NCBI GenBank assembly: GCA_945889005.1 | Contig: CAMDBI010000001.1 | Coordinates: forward strand, 62,001 to 126,000 | From: Bacteroides fragilis | Lineage (GTDB): Bacteria; Bacteroidota; Bacteroidia; Bacteroidales; DTGW01 | Direction of reading: 5' to 3' | Length of the DNA: 64,000 bases | Shown here: positions 25,956 through 34,680 of the stretch, one piece after another | How positions within the stretch are numbered: the stretch's first letter is position 1 | Layout of the letters: each line of letters begins with the position of its first letter | Notes under the pieces: generated by a model | What the model saw: the letters and a program-made list of their open reading frames with translations, nothing else | Told to the model about the DNA's origin: nothing | Database searches by the model: none | Program-made: the position numbers and the translations under genes

Positions 25956-26681
25956 ATGAACTCAATTTGGATCATAGCAAAACGCGAACTCAATGCGTAT
26001 TTCGATTCGCTTATAGCCTATTTCATGTTAATATTGTTTTTGGGCTTTAGTGGATTTTTTACCTGGCTTTATGGCAACGATATATTTTTGATCAATCAGG
26101 CCACATTGCAAGGATTTTTTGGCATAGCATATTGGACCTTGTTTTTCTTTATTCCGGCTATTACCATGCGTCTTATAGCAGAAGAAAAGAAGACAGGAAC
26201 TATAGAACTTCTTTTAACCAAATCTATAACCGACCGACAAGTGATACTTGGAAAATTTTTTTCGGCTGTTTTACTCATTGGAATTGCATTGGTTTGCACC
26301 CTTCCTTATGTTGTTACAGTTGCTTCGCTCGGAAACCTCGACAACGGAGAAGTTATAAATGGTTATATCGGTTTAATGCTTATAAGTGCAACATATATTA
26401 GCATAGGTATTTATGCAAGCAGCATTACATCGAACCAAATAATTGCTTTTCTTTCGGCATTGTTTATCGGGCTTATGTTTCACATTATATTTGGTGTTAT
26501 ATCGAGCAATTTAACAGGTTTTGTCGGCGAATTATTTAATATGTTAAGCGTTTCGACACATTTCGAAAGCATTCAACGAGGTGTAATCGACAGCAAAGAC
26601 CTGGTATATTTTATAAGCATCATTGTTTTGGGTCTTTTTATGGCCGAAGTGAGCCTTTCGAAACGAAAAATTGCCGGGTGA
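25956..26681 (+). CDS. gldF: GldF, ABC transporter permease for gliding motility
   Basis: The 241-residue protein has six membrane helices and the ABC-2 permease pattern. The N-terminal IAKRELNAYFDSLIAYFMLILF and the loop AEEKKTGTIELLLTKSITDRQVILGKF are characteristic of GldF. It should pair with GldA as ATPase and GldG as accessory subunit. Its stop is followed by a second GTGAACC-type heptamer array. Confidence 0.92.
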   Translation: MNSIWIIAKRELNAYFDSLIAYFMLILFLGFSGFFTWLYGNDIFLINQATLQGFFGIAYWTLFFFIPAITMRLIAEEKKTGTIELLLTKSITDRQVILGKFFSAVLLIGIALVCTLPYVVTVASLGNLDNGEVINGYIGLMLISATYISIGIYASSITSNQIIAFLSALFIGLMFHIIFGVISSNLTGFVGELFNMLSVSTHFESIQRGVIDSKDLVYFISIIVLGLFMAEVSLSKRKIAG

Positions 26682-26688
26682 TAAAAAC

Positions 26689-26737
26689 GTGAACCGTGAA
26701 CCGTGGATCGTGAACCGTGGATCGTGAACCGTGAATC
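26689..26737. repeat. Tandem heptamer array, seven units of GTGAACC/GTGGATC
   Basis: Seven units fit exactly: GTGAACC twice, GTGGATC, GTGAACC, GTGGATC, GTGAACC, GTGAATC, then a degenerate GTGGAAT. It starts 8 bases after the gldF stop and resembles the array at 25846. Confidence 0.95.
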
Positions 26738-26818
26738 GTGGAATATTAAAAAAAAAAGTTGAATGGAAAAAAGTTGATTGAAAAAAAATATTTTCAAACA
26801 CACAAAAAATAAAAAATA

Positions 26819-28333
26819 ATGAAAAATAAAGCAAGCATAAGCATAGCATTGGTTGCACTTATAGTGTTGGTAGCCAATCTAATTTCGCTCGATTTCTTTT
26901 TTCGGATCGATCTTTCTGAAAATAAGAATTTTACTTTGAGCAAAGCCACCAAAGATATTTTGAAGAATTTACAAGAACCAATTACTATAAAGGCATATTA
27001 TTCAGAGAATCTTCCTCCCGATATAGCAGCTGGAAGAAAGAATATGAAAGACATGCTCATAGAGTATACCAATATTTCGAATGGAATGTTTGTGTATGAA
27101 TTTATCAATCCAAATGTCGATGAACAAACCGAGGCAGAAGCACAACAAAAACGTGTACAACCAGTAATGATCAATGTGCGCGAAAAAGACCAGATGAAAC
27201 AACAGCGCGCTTACATGGGTTTGGTCATTTCTATGGGCGAACGCGAAGAGGTTATTCCCTTTCTGAATCCTCAAAAATCGATAGAATACGAAGTAACAAA
27301 GGCAATTAAAAAATTAACAATCGAAAACAAGCCTGTTGTTGGACTTTTACAAGGACATGGAGAGCCCGGTTTGCAAGAAATGCAACAGCTTTATTCGGAA
27401 TTGACAATTCTTTACGAAGTAGAGCCTTTGACTTTGACCGATACAACAAGCATTCCTGACCGAATAAAGTCAATTGCAATTATTAGACCAAAAGATACCA
27501 TTAATGAAACTCAATTGGCTCAATTAGATGGATTTTTGAATAAAGGAGGCAGAATATTTGTAGCACTTAACAGGATTGATGCCGATTTGCAGAATCAGTA
27601 CGCTCAACCACAAAACAACAGGTTCGAACAATGGCTTTTGTCAAAAGGTATTGTTGTAAATCCCGATTTGGTTATCGATATTCGTTGTGGTGCCGTACAA
27701 GTTCAACAGCAACAAGCAGGTTTTAGCTTTGTAACCAACGTAAATGTTCCCTTTATTCCTGTTGTTTCAAACTTTAGTAAACACCCGGCAGCTAGTGGTT
27801 TAGAGGCAGTTGTATTGCCATTTGCTAGTAGCATAAGTTTCAATGGCGATTCGTCGACGAGTACCTTTAAAAGTATTTTGTTAACTTCAGAAAAATCGAA
27901 TGTTATGTCTGCGCCTATGTATATGGACATTGGTCGCCAATGGACAGAAGCCGATTTTACAAAAAAGAGTTTAGTGTTGGCAGCCAGTATAGAAGGCAAA
28001 AACAATATGGGCAATAACTGGAAAATGATTGTAGTAGGCGATGGCGATTTTGTGGTAAATGGCGCTGGCGAACGCAGACAACAATTGTCGCCCGACAATA
28101 TAAATTTTGCGGTAAACAGTATCGACTGGCTTTCGGACGATACCGGTTTGGTTGAGTTACGTACCAAAGGCGTTACATCGCGTCCATTAGATACTATAGA
28201 AGATGGCACAAAAACATTTTTGAAGTATTTGAACCTCTTGTTGCCAATTTTAATAGTGTTGGGATATGGTTTTTACCGTTTCCAAAGAAACCGATCGATA
28301 CGTATGCAACGATTGGAAGAAAACTATGCATAA
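26819..28333 (+). CDS. gldG: GldG, gliding motility ABC transporter auxiliary protein
   Basis: The 504-residue protein has an N-terminal membrane anchor (about 6-24), the family start DLSENKNFTLSKATKDIL, a large extracytoplasmic domain and a C-terminal membrane helix (YLNLLLPILIVLGYGFYRF). These features match GldG of the uncharacterised ABC-transport accessory family. The internal GGRIFVALNRIDADL and VVGDGDFVVNG segments are typical of its ABC-type periplasmic part. It follows gldF with only a heptamer array and a short A-rich stretch between. Confidence 0.92.
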   Translation: MKNKASISIALVALIVLVANLISLDFFFRIDLSENKNFTLSKATKDILKNLQEPITIKAYYSENLPPDIAAGRKNMKDMLIEYTNISNGMFVYEFINPNVDEQTEAEAQQKRVQPVMINVREKDQMKQQRAYMGLVISMGEREEVIPFLNPQKSIEYEVTKAIKKLTIENKPVVGLLQGHGEPGLQEMQQLYSELTILYEVEPLTLTDTTSIPDRIKSIAIIRPKDTINETQLAQLDGFLNKGGRIFVALNRIDADLQNQYAQPQNNRFEQWLLSKGIVVNPDLVIDIRCGAVQVQQQQAGFSFVTNVNVPFIPVVSNFSKHPAASGLEAVVLPFASSISFNGDSSTSTFKSILLTSEKSNVMSAPMYMDIGRQWTEADFTKKSLVLAASIEGKNNMGNNWKMIVVGDGDFVVNGAGERRQQLSPDNINFAVNSIDWLSDDTGLVELRTKGVTSRPLDTIEDGTKTFLKYLNLLLPILIVLGYGFYRFQRNRSIRMQRLEENYA

Positions 28334-28352
28334 TGCAAGATTTTAAAAATAT

Positions 28353-28373
28353 AGATATTAGACAATAGACTAA
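28353..28373. repeat. Short, degenerate heptamer stretch (AGACAAT type)
   Basis: AGATATT, AGACAAT and AGACTAA are three adjacent 7-nt units in the 51-bp gap between gldG and the DUF4340 gene. With only three imperfect units, this could be chance. Confidence 0.45.
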
Positions 28374-28384
28374 AAAATAGAAAT

Positions 28385-29350
28385 ATGTCGAAGAAATTGA
28401 ATAATCGCAACCTGATTATAATATTGGTTGTATTAATTGGAGTATTTGTTTTTATAAGATTTTACAGAGCATCTCGATCCGATAGTTCTATGAGAACCGA
28501 TATAGTTGAGGTCGATACAGCAAAAGTATCGTCGATACTCATTTATCCTAATTCGCAAAAAGGAACTGAAATAAAAATTTACAAAGAAGGCAAAAATTGG
28601 AAAGTCACCAATGGCAAAATTGTATCGGATATGGAGTCCGATATGGTTCAAAACCTAAGCAATACCATAATTGGTATGAAAGCCTTGCGATTGGCAGCAC
28701 GCAGCAAGGACAAATGGGGCGAATTTCAGGTCAACGACTCAGCCGGAACACGTGTAAAAGTACTTGAAGGCAAGAAAATAGTTGCCGACTTCGTAGTTGG
28801 TAAATTTACTTACCAACAATCGCCAAACCCTTATGGACAATATGGAGGTGGTGGGGGAGGAGTTACCGGAACAACATTTGTTCGTAACTACGACGAGGAC
28901 GAAATATATGCCGTCAATGGGTTTTTAACATTTACTTTCAATCAAGAGTTTAATTCGTGGCGCACCCGAAAGCTTTCGAAAGTCAATACCAGTGATGTTT
29001 CAAAAGTAATATTTAAAAATCTCGGCGATTCGAGTGCTACTTTAACTTTTGATGGCTCAAAACCAATGGTTAACGGACAGCTTGCCGATTCGACTAAAGT
29101 GGCAAGTTACCTGCAATCGCTTTCAAACAAAAATGGCGATGCTTTTAATGATGAATTTATTGCAAATGCAGCTTTTCCTGTGTACGAGCTTACCGTAGAA
29201 GGTAAAAATATGCTTCCAATCAATATTAAAGCTTATGCAAAGGATAGCATGTTTGTAGTGAATTCGAGTGCCAATCCCAAAGCGTTTTTCAATATGGATG
29301 TTGCTTCAGTTGCTCAACTATTTAAAGGATCAAAAGCGTTTGAGAAATAA
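28385..29350 (+). CDS. DUF4340 domain-containing membrane-anchored protein
   Basis: The 321-residue protein has an N-terminal membrane helix (about 10-26). A DUF4340-like extracytoplasmic domain follows, with VDTAKVSSILIYPN, the segment EGKNWKVTNGKIVSD, a glycine-rich loop (QYGGGGGGVTGTTF) and FNSWRTRKLSKVN. DUF4340 genes often sit next to GldG-like genes in ABC-type clusters. I infer a role with the GldAFG complex. It ends the cluster, followed by a terminator. Confidence 0.85.
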   Translation: MSKKLNNRNLIIILVVLIGVFVFIRFYRASRSDSSMRTDIVEVDTAKVSSILIYPNSQKGTEIKIYKEGKNWKVTNGKIVSDMESDMVQNLSNTIIGMKALRLAARSKDKWGEFQVNDSAGTRVKVLEGKKIVADFVVGKFTYQQSPNPYGQYGGGGGGVTGTTFVRNYDEDEIYAVNGFLTFTFNQEFNSWRTRKLSKVNTSDVSKVIFKNLGDSSATLTFDGSKPMVNGQLADSTKVASYLQSLSNKNGDAFNDEFIANAAFPVYELTVEGKNMLPINIKAYAKDSMFVVNSSANPKAFFNMDVASVAQLFKGSKAFEK

Positions 29351-29385
29351 TAAATATAGCGAATAATTAATTATAAGCATATAGA

Positions 29386-29431
29386 AAGCCAGGAATAAAC
29401 GAATTAAAATTTCGAATTTCTGGCTTTTTTG
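29386..29431 (+). terminator. Terminator of the gld cluster
   Basis: Stem AAAGCCAG / CTGGCTTT, extended internally by AATT/TTCGAATT pairing, followed by a T-run. Confidence 0.85.
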
Positions 29432-29465
29432 TTTATAGAAATTTTATGACAAAGACTATCTGAAA

Positions 29466-29505
29466 AACAAAAAAGCCATTCAAAATCTATGTTTTGAATG
29501 GCTTT
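29466..29505 (-). terminator. Terminator of tRNA-Gln
   Basis: A 14-bp perfect stem, AAAGCCATTCAAAA / TTTTGAATGGCTTT, lies 26 bases after the tRNA on the minus strand. An A-run to its left provides the U-tract. Confidence 0.88.
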
Positions 29506-29530
29506 GACAAGTTTTGACTTGCTTCAAATG

Positions 29531-29601
29531 TTGTCCCACCAGGATTCGAACCTAGGCTAACAGAACCAAAATCTGCTGTGCTACCACTACACAATGGGAC
29601 A
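29531..29601 (-). tRNA. tRNA-Gln (anticodon TTG)
   Basis: The acceptor arms TGTCCCA and TGGGACA pair over 7 bp, with discriminator A at 29531. The anticodon stem GCAGA/TCTGT carries loop TTTTGGT, giving anticodon TTG. The T arm contains GGTTCGAATCC. The 3' CCA is not encoded. Confidence 0.95.
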
Positions 29602-29625
29602 ATCCGATTGTTTTTTTTCGTGGTG

Positions 29626-29633
29626 CAAAATTA
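29626..29633 (-). promoter_or_regulatory. -7 element of the tRNA-Gln promoter
   Basis: On the minus strand TAATTTTG is followed by CACCACGAAA. The same TTTG-CACC-GAA context precedes tRNA-Arg and, with one mismatch, tRNA-Asn. No -33 TTG is evident. Confidence 0.6.
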
Positions 29634-29749
29634 TAAATATTTTTAATATTAAAAAGTGTATTGAAAATTTTTAATTAATTTGCCAAAAAATTGATAGAAG
29701 ATTTTTATAAGGCTTTAATAAGAACATTAATTACTAGCACATTAATAAT

Positions 29750-30724
29750 ATGCTCACACTTTCGCAAGCACAAGAAATTTTAGAAAAAGAAATTTCGAAC
29801 ATTTCATTTACCGAAAAGCCCAAAGAATTGTATGAACCTATCAATTATATTTTGTCAATTGGAGGTAAACGCTTGCGGCCAGCACTTTTGTTGTTGGCAA
29901 ACGATATGTTTGGCGGAAAAATTGAAGAAGCTATAAACCCAGCTATAGCCATCGAAGTTTTTCACAACTTTACCCTGTTGCACGACGATATAATGGATAA
30001 TGCTAATCTTCGCCGTAACCAACCAACTGTAAATGCACGTTGGGGTGACAATATAGCCATTCTTTCGGGCGATGCCATGTTTATTAAATCATATCAATAC
30101 TTAATTAATACAAAAAGTTCAAAGATTAATCAAATTATACCAGTTTTTAATCAAACGGCATTGCAGGTCTGCGAAGGGCAACAAATAGATATGAATTTCG
30201 AAACAAACATAGACGTTTCGATAGAAGAGTACCTTGAAATGATAGCCCTTAAAACATCGGTTTTGCTTGGGGCGAGTCTCAAAATTGGTGCAATAATTGG
30301 CAATGCAAGCGAAAGCGAAGCCCAACATATATACGATTTTGGACTCAACATGGGACTAGGTTTTCAGTTGCAAGACGACCTGCTTGATGTATATGGCGAT
30401 CCAATGCTTTTTGGCAAGGAAGTTGGAAAAGATATTGTTTTTAATAAAAAAACATATTTGCTAATAAAAGCCTTAGAATTAGCCAATGGGGAAACATTAG
30501 AAAGTCTCAAAAAATGGACATCGATAATTGATTTTGACAGTAACGAAAAAGTAAAGGCAGTAACAGACATCTTCAATTTACTTCACATACGCGAAATAAC
30601 AATAGATGCCTTAAATCGCTACTTCGAAAATGCATTGAACCATTTAGAAAAGATTAGCATAGCTGATTCTAAAAAATTGGAATTAAGAAATTTTTGCAAT
30701 CAATTGAAGGAAAGGAAGTATTAA
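29750..30724 (+). CDS. Polyprenyl diphosphate synthase
   Basis: The 324-residue trans-isoprenyl synthase has both Asp-rich motifs: LLHDDIMDNANLRR (first DDxxD, about residue 80) and GFQLQDDLLDVYGD (second, about residue 205). The GGKRLRPALLLL segment binds isopentenyl diphosphate. It elongates allylic diphosphates by head-to-tail condensation, probably for menaquinone side chain or carotenoid precursors; product chain length cannot be read safely. It stands between tRNA-Gln and the convergent PorZ-like gene. Confidence 0.9.
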   Translation: MLTLSQAQEILEKEISNISFTEKPKELYEPINYILSIGGKRLRPALLLLANDMFGGKIEEAINPAIAIEVFHNFTLLHDDIMDNANLRRNQPTVNARWGDNIAILSGDAMFIKSYQYLINTKSSKINQIIPVFNQTALQVCEGQQIDMNFETNIDVSIEEYLEMIALKTSVLLGASLKIGAIIGNASESEAQHIYDFGLNMGLGFQLQDDLLDVYGDPMLFGKEVGKDIVFNKKTYLLIKALELANGETLESLKKWTSIIDFDSNEKVKAVTDIFNLLHIREITIDALNRYFENALNHLEKISIADSKKLELRNFCNQLKERKY

Positions 30725-30752
30725 TTGGACTTAATGATTAAGAAAGCCACTA

Positions 30753-33065
30753 TTACTTAAAAACCATAAATTTTGTAATTTTAGTTTTTGAGCCATCTTT
30801 GTTTGTGCAAAAAACAAGATAAATCCCGGTGTTTGCTTTGGCTCCTCTAAAATTTCGACCATTCCATATTGCTTGTCCACCAAGCGATTCAGTTTCGAAC
30901 ACCAAATTGCCCGAAATGTCGGTAATTTTTACATTTATATTGTTGGCAAGTCCTGTAATTACAATGTCTCCATCGTAACCAGGTTTCACAGGGTTTGGAT
31001 ACACATATACTTTCCCAAAGTTTTCGAAATTGTCGGTTGCATAGCCTCTGAATGATATAACTCCTTTATCGGTAGCAAAAAATACTTCACCCGAAACAGC
31101 ATCGACGCCAACATCATTCACATTATTTGAGAGAAGAGGACTATTTTCTTCATTAAAATGGAGCAATTCCTGAGTGCCATCATCCGACAGATAATAAACA
31201 CCTGCTCCACCTGTTGCAATCCATTTGCGGTTGGCACCATCTACAGCAATGCCATTGATTCGTGCTTTTTCGAGCAATATGGTAGCATCTGTCGATTTTT
31301 TACTAACAGGAACTTTAATACGCGAAGCATATATTTCTGTGCTAAATACATCTTGAGGATTGTAATATACCACAGGGCCTTCTTTTGTACCTACCCAAAT
31401 AGAGCCATTTTTATCTTCAGCCATACACAAAACATCGCTCGATACCGAGTTGCCTTCAATTTCAACTATTGAAAAAATTTTGTAATCGTCGTCGGATGTA
31501 TCGTCGAAGGTGCCTTTATCGTTAAATGCTAACAATTTTATATTTGGACCCTCGAGTATATATGTCCATTTGTGACCCCACGAAGTAATATATAGTTGTC
31601 CAAATAATAATAAATTTGAATTCAATTTTTCAAATCCGAAACTATGCCATTTATTATCTTTGTCTAATACTGAAATAGGCTTACTTACACTACTATTTGT
31701 AAACCAAAAGTTTCCATCGGCATCTGTTGCAGATCCAAACACCTGAGTAATTGAATTATTTTTATCATCCAGATAAGAATGCAGAGTACTATTTTTAGAG
31801 TCAAGAATATGTGCAAATTTGTTGTTTTTATACTCGATAACCCCAATACCTGACCATGAAGTTGCAAAGAAATGTTGGTCGTCTCTAGGATCTATGCAAA
31901 CAGTAAGAATATCTCTAACCATATTGGTTTCGTCGTTGTCGTAAATGCTATAAGAATGCCAATTGTTGTTGCTAAACATGGCAGATCCACCATTATTCCA
32001 AGTCATATTCCATGTTTGACCTATCATGCCTGCAGTAACCCACACTTTATTATTGAATGGAAAAATTTTGTATGCACTGTTAAAACCTGGCCCGTTGGGG
32101 GCTAAAGTTTTTTGCTCTGTTCCATTATAAATAAATAATCCTGATATGTTTGCAGAGTAGAAAATGTTGTTTGAAGTAATAGTATATTGAGGTAAATAAA
32201 TTGAAATATTATTTATTTGTTGGAGATTGTCGTTAAATTGAACCGATCGTCTAACGGTTGTTGCAAAAAGTGTGTTGCCCGAAACCGAGATCGACGATAC
32301 GGTTTCGTTGTCAATAATTTGAAGTTCTTCCCAATTATTTGCTCCTTGTTTGGTATATACTTTCCCGCTTGTAGAATTGAGTACAACAAGGTATTTAGAA
32401 TTGAAATTGACTATTTGTTTGTATGTATTATCGGTTGCTGATAAAGAATGATCTATGTTCCAGAACTTATAATTTGCCAAAAATTCATTGTCAACCGAAG
32501 CATAGAACAAGCCCTTTTCGGTGCTAGAATAAAAAATTGAATTGAAAATACAAGAAGAGTACACCTTGTTATTAAGACCATTTGACGACGGGTACCAAGA
32601 GTCAATTATTTCTTTATTAGCAATATTTACTTTCAAGATACCAAAATTGCAATTGAAATAAACGAAATCGTCATTAATTATAAGTGAATTAATAGTTTTG
32701 TCAGAAATTGTAATTTTATTTTTTAGTTGAGGAATATTGTCGGTTTTATTATTTCTAATGAAGTCGATATTACCATTTTTGTATGCAATTATTAAGGTTT
32801 TGTGTTTATCGGAATAGTCCAAATCGGCAATTTCAACATCGTTAAGGCCATTTACTTTCGATATTTTATTGAGAGAGTTGTTGCGTGTATCGTAATAAAA
32901 AAGACTTTGGTCGCCAGCACAGTATATACGGTCGTTTACAGCAAGAACTTTTTTAGAATTTGTATAGTTCAAATGGTCTCTCCATTGACCAGGAGCAACC
33001 TGACAATTGACTTTGAAAAAAATTAATAATGTGATTATAAGCAGAAATAATTTCTTTTTTCCCAT
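30753..33065 (-). CDS. PorZ-like Type IX secretion protein, two beta-propellers with sorting tail
   Basis: The 770-residue protein starts with a signal peptide and, right after it, QVAPGQWRDHLNYTNS, a hallmark of PorZ. Repeated propeller-blade segments follow (VNDRIYCAGDQSLFYYD, GSIWVGTKEGPVVYYN, AVSGEVFFATDKGVISF). The C-terminal 85 residues form a Type IX sorting domain (VYVYPNPVKPG, then ITDISGNLVFE and NTGIYLVF). PorZ is a surface part of the T9SS attachment complex that handles A-LPS delivery. The length is close to that of Porphyromonas PorZ. A generic two-component-propeller protein is the alternative. Confidence 0.82.
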   Translation of the reverse strand: MGKKKLFLLIITLLIFFKVNCQVAPGQWRDHLNYTNSKKVLAVNDRIYCAGDQSLFYYDTRNNSLNKISKVNGLNDVEIADLDYSDKHKTLIIAYKNGNIDFIRNNKTDNIPQLKNKITISDKTINSLIINDDFVYFNCNFGILKVNIANKEIIDSWYPSSNGLNNKVYSSCIFNSIFYSSTEKGLFYASVDNEFLANYKFWNIDHSLSATDNTYKQIVNFNSKYLVVLNSTSGKVYTKQGANNWEELQIIDNETVSSISVSGNTLFATTVRRSVQFNDNLQQINNISIYLPQYTITSNNIFYSANISGLFIYNGTEQKTLAPNGPGFNSAYKIFPFNNKVWVTAGMIGQTWNMTWNNGGSAMFSNNNWHSYSIYDNDETNMVRDILTVCIDPRDDQHFFATSWSGIGVIEYKNNKFAHILDSKNSTLHSYLDDKNNSITQVFGSATDADGNFWFTNSSVSKPISVLDKDNKWHSFGFEKLNSNLLLFGQLYITSWGHKWTYILEGPNIKLLAFNDKGTFDDTSDDDYKIFSIVEIEGNSVSSDVLCMAEDKNGSIWVGTKEGPVVYYNPQDVFSTEIYASRIKVPVSKKSTDATILLEKARINGIAVDGANRKWIATGGAGVYYLSDDGTQELLHFNEENSPLLSNNVNDVGVDAVSGEVFFATDKGVISFRGYATDNFENFGKVYVYPNPVKPGYDGDIVITGLANNINVKITDISGNLVFETESLGGQAIWNGRNFRGAKANTGIYLVFCTNKDGSKTKITKFMVFK

Positions 33066-33137
33066 CGTTTATTTTATATAAATAACGAGGGCTAAAGATA
33101 AAAAATTATAAGGAGTTACTATTAAAACAAAAAATGT

Positions 33138-33737
33138 TTAGCAACGATTTGAAAGAAAATCGTGTAGTTTGTTTACAGCTCTTGCTCTGTGGCTCATGAT
33201 ATTTTTTTCGATATTCGACATTTCAGCAAAAGTTTGACTAAAGCCATCGGGAACGAATATAGGATCGTAACCAAATCCCTCATTTCCGGCTTCTTTTGTT
33301 TTTATTTTACCATCAACAAAACCTTCAAAAAAGAAGTGATTGCCGTCAAGAATTAAGGCTATCACTGTTCTAAAGCGTGCTTTTCGGTTGTCGAAATGCT
33401 GCATTTCATCGAGAAGCTTTTGCATATTGAGCTTAGAGCGTAGTTGGCTTGGTATAGCTTTATCGTCGCCACTGTATCGAGCCGAATAAACACCTGGGCG
33501 ACCATTTAAGGCTTCTACCTCGAGCCCCGTATCGTCGGCAAAGCAATTGCAATGAAATTTGTCGAAAACGTACTGTGCTTTTTGAAGGGCATTATCTTGT
33601 AATGTGTCTTTTTCTTCGGGAAGATCGTCGAAACAATCAATTTCCTTAAGACTTTTTATGAAATATTTGTTTTCAAAAATCTGCCTTATTTCGTCAAGCT
33701 TATGTTTGTTGTTTGTTGCAAATACAAGTGTTTTCAT
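33138..33737 (-). CDS. rdgB: RdgB/HAM1 non-canonical purine NTP pyrophosphatase
   Basis: The enzyme removes ITP, dITP and XTP from the nucleotide pool. The N-terminal [14 protein letters not shown] carries the substrate-binding TNNxxK. The central [23 protein letters not shown], split over about 67-90, carries the catalytic acidic pair, and [13 protein letters not shown] follows. I chose the ATG at 33737 (MKTLVFATN) rather than the one at 33776, because the extra 13 residues are not family-like. The universal stress protein gene ends 8 bases upstream. Confidence 0.95.
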   Translation of the reverse strand: MKTLVFATNNKHKLDEIRQIFENKYFIKSLKEIDCFDDLPEEKDTLQDNALQKAQYVFDKFHCNCFADDTGLEVEALNGRPGVYSARYSGDDKAIPSQLRSKLNMQKLLDEMQHFDNRKARFRTVIALILDGNHFFFEGFVDGKIKTKEAGNEGFGYDPIFVPDGFSQTFAEMSNIEKNIMSHRARAVNKLHDFLSNRC

Positions 33738-33744
33738 ACAAGCA

Positions 33745-34584
33745 TTAACTACCGGTAGAACTAAACCCACCATCAATTTTTTTCTTACGAGGATTTACAA
33801 CCATAACTGGTATTTTGGCCGAATTGGCAATAATAGCCTGTTCATTAGGTCCAATTACATAATCGATAAAAGTGATGCTTTTGCTAGTCATAATGAGTAT
33901 GGCTCCGGCATTTTTTTCCTGAGCAAACGCAACAACATCGTGAGCGAAATTAACCTTCTTTTCTAAGGTAACGATTTCATAGGTAAAACTTGTATTACGG
34001 AAGTGTTTACGGGCAAAATCTATATTGGAGAAAATACGTCCTCTAAAAAGCTTATCGGTTACAGGAGCATGTACCAAATATATTTTCGAATGGTATAAAC
34101 TACATAAGTAATATGCCCATTTTATTTTCTCTTTGTTTTCTTTTTTAAAGTCAACCGGAAAAATTATGCTATCGAATTTTTGTTCGGTAGGGAAATCCTG
34201 AACAACGAAAAAAGGAACTTTTGAGCCCAAAATAACCTTGAGAGCCCGGCTACCTGTGAGTTTTTGCATACCTTTAATGCCATGCGTGCCCATCAATACA
34301 AGTTCTACATTGTTCGATTCAGATGCAAACTTACTGATGTCTTTAAAAATATTGCCTTTAATAACCAATACTAAAGGTTCTACACGGTATTTTCCTTTTA
34401 AATTGGTTTTATCGTTTTCGAGTTTTTGAGTGGCTGCTTCAATTTGTTTTTCGTTGCTTACAATGTGAATAATTGTAATAGATGTTCCAATTATTTTTGA
34501 CAATTTAACAGCATACGCGAAGGCATATTCAGCAACAATGGTGAAATCCCAAGGAACCAAAATAGTACGTTGTTGACTTTCCAT
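33745..34584 (-). CDS. Universal stress protein, two tandem Usp domains
   Basis: The 279-residue protein has two Usp-like halves, about 1-145 and 146-279. The first has [22 protein letters not shown] and [22 protein letters not shown], the second [21 protein letters not shown] and [17 protein letters not shown]. The GxGS nucleotide motif is changed in both halves (GSRALK, GPNEQA), so ATP binding is uncertain. Such tandem forms are common in Bacteroidota stress responses. It is directly upstream of rdgB on the same strand. Confidence 0.85.
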   Translation of the reverse strand: MESQQRTILVPWDFTIVAEYAFAYAVKLSKIIGTSITIIHIVSNEKQIEAATQKLENDKTNLKGKYRVEPLVLVIKGNIFKDISKFASESNNVELVLMGTHGIKGMQKLTGSRALKVILGSKVPFFVVQDFPTEQKFDSIIFPVDFKKENKEKIKWAYYLCSLYHSKIYLVHAPVTDKLFRGRIFSNIDFARKHFRNTSFTYEIVTLEKKVNFAHDVVAFAQEKNAGAILIMTSKSITFIDYVIGPNEQAIIANSAKIPVMVVNPRKKKIDGGFSSTGS

Positions 34585-34629
34585 ATTTAAAGTTTTTTAA
34601 TAAATTCGGTAAATCATTAAAAAAAGTGC

Positions 34630-34637
34630 TAATTTTG
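34630..34637 (+). promoter_or_regulatory. Possible -7 element for the cyclase/HD sensor gene
   Basis: TAATTTTG matches TAnnTTTG 43 bases before the ATG at 34681; no -33 TTG is visible. Confidence 0.35.
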
Positions 34638-34680
34638 AGAAGATGCTCAAAATTGCTTTTTAAAATCTTGCCCTAAATGT

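Noticed and set aside
25846-26744. CRISPR-like array
   Set aside because: The repeat unit is 7 nt and contiguous, without unique spacers, and no cas gene is nearby.
26544-26858. Open frames on the minus strand through the GTGAACC array
   Set aside because: They are the translation of the tandem repeat and overlap gldF and gldG on the other strand; no start signal or family likeness.
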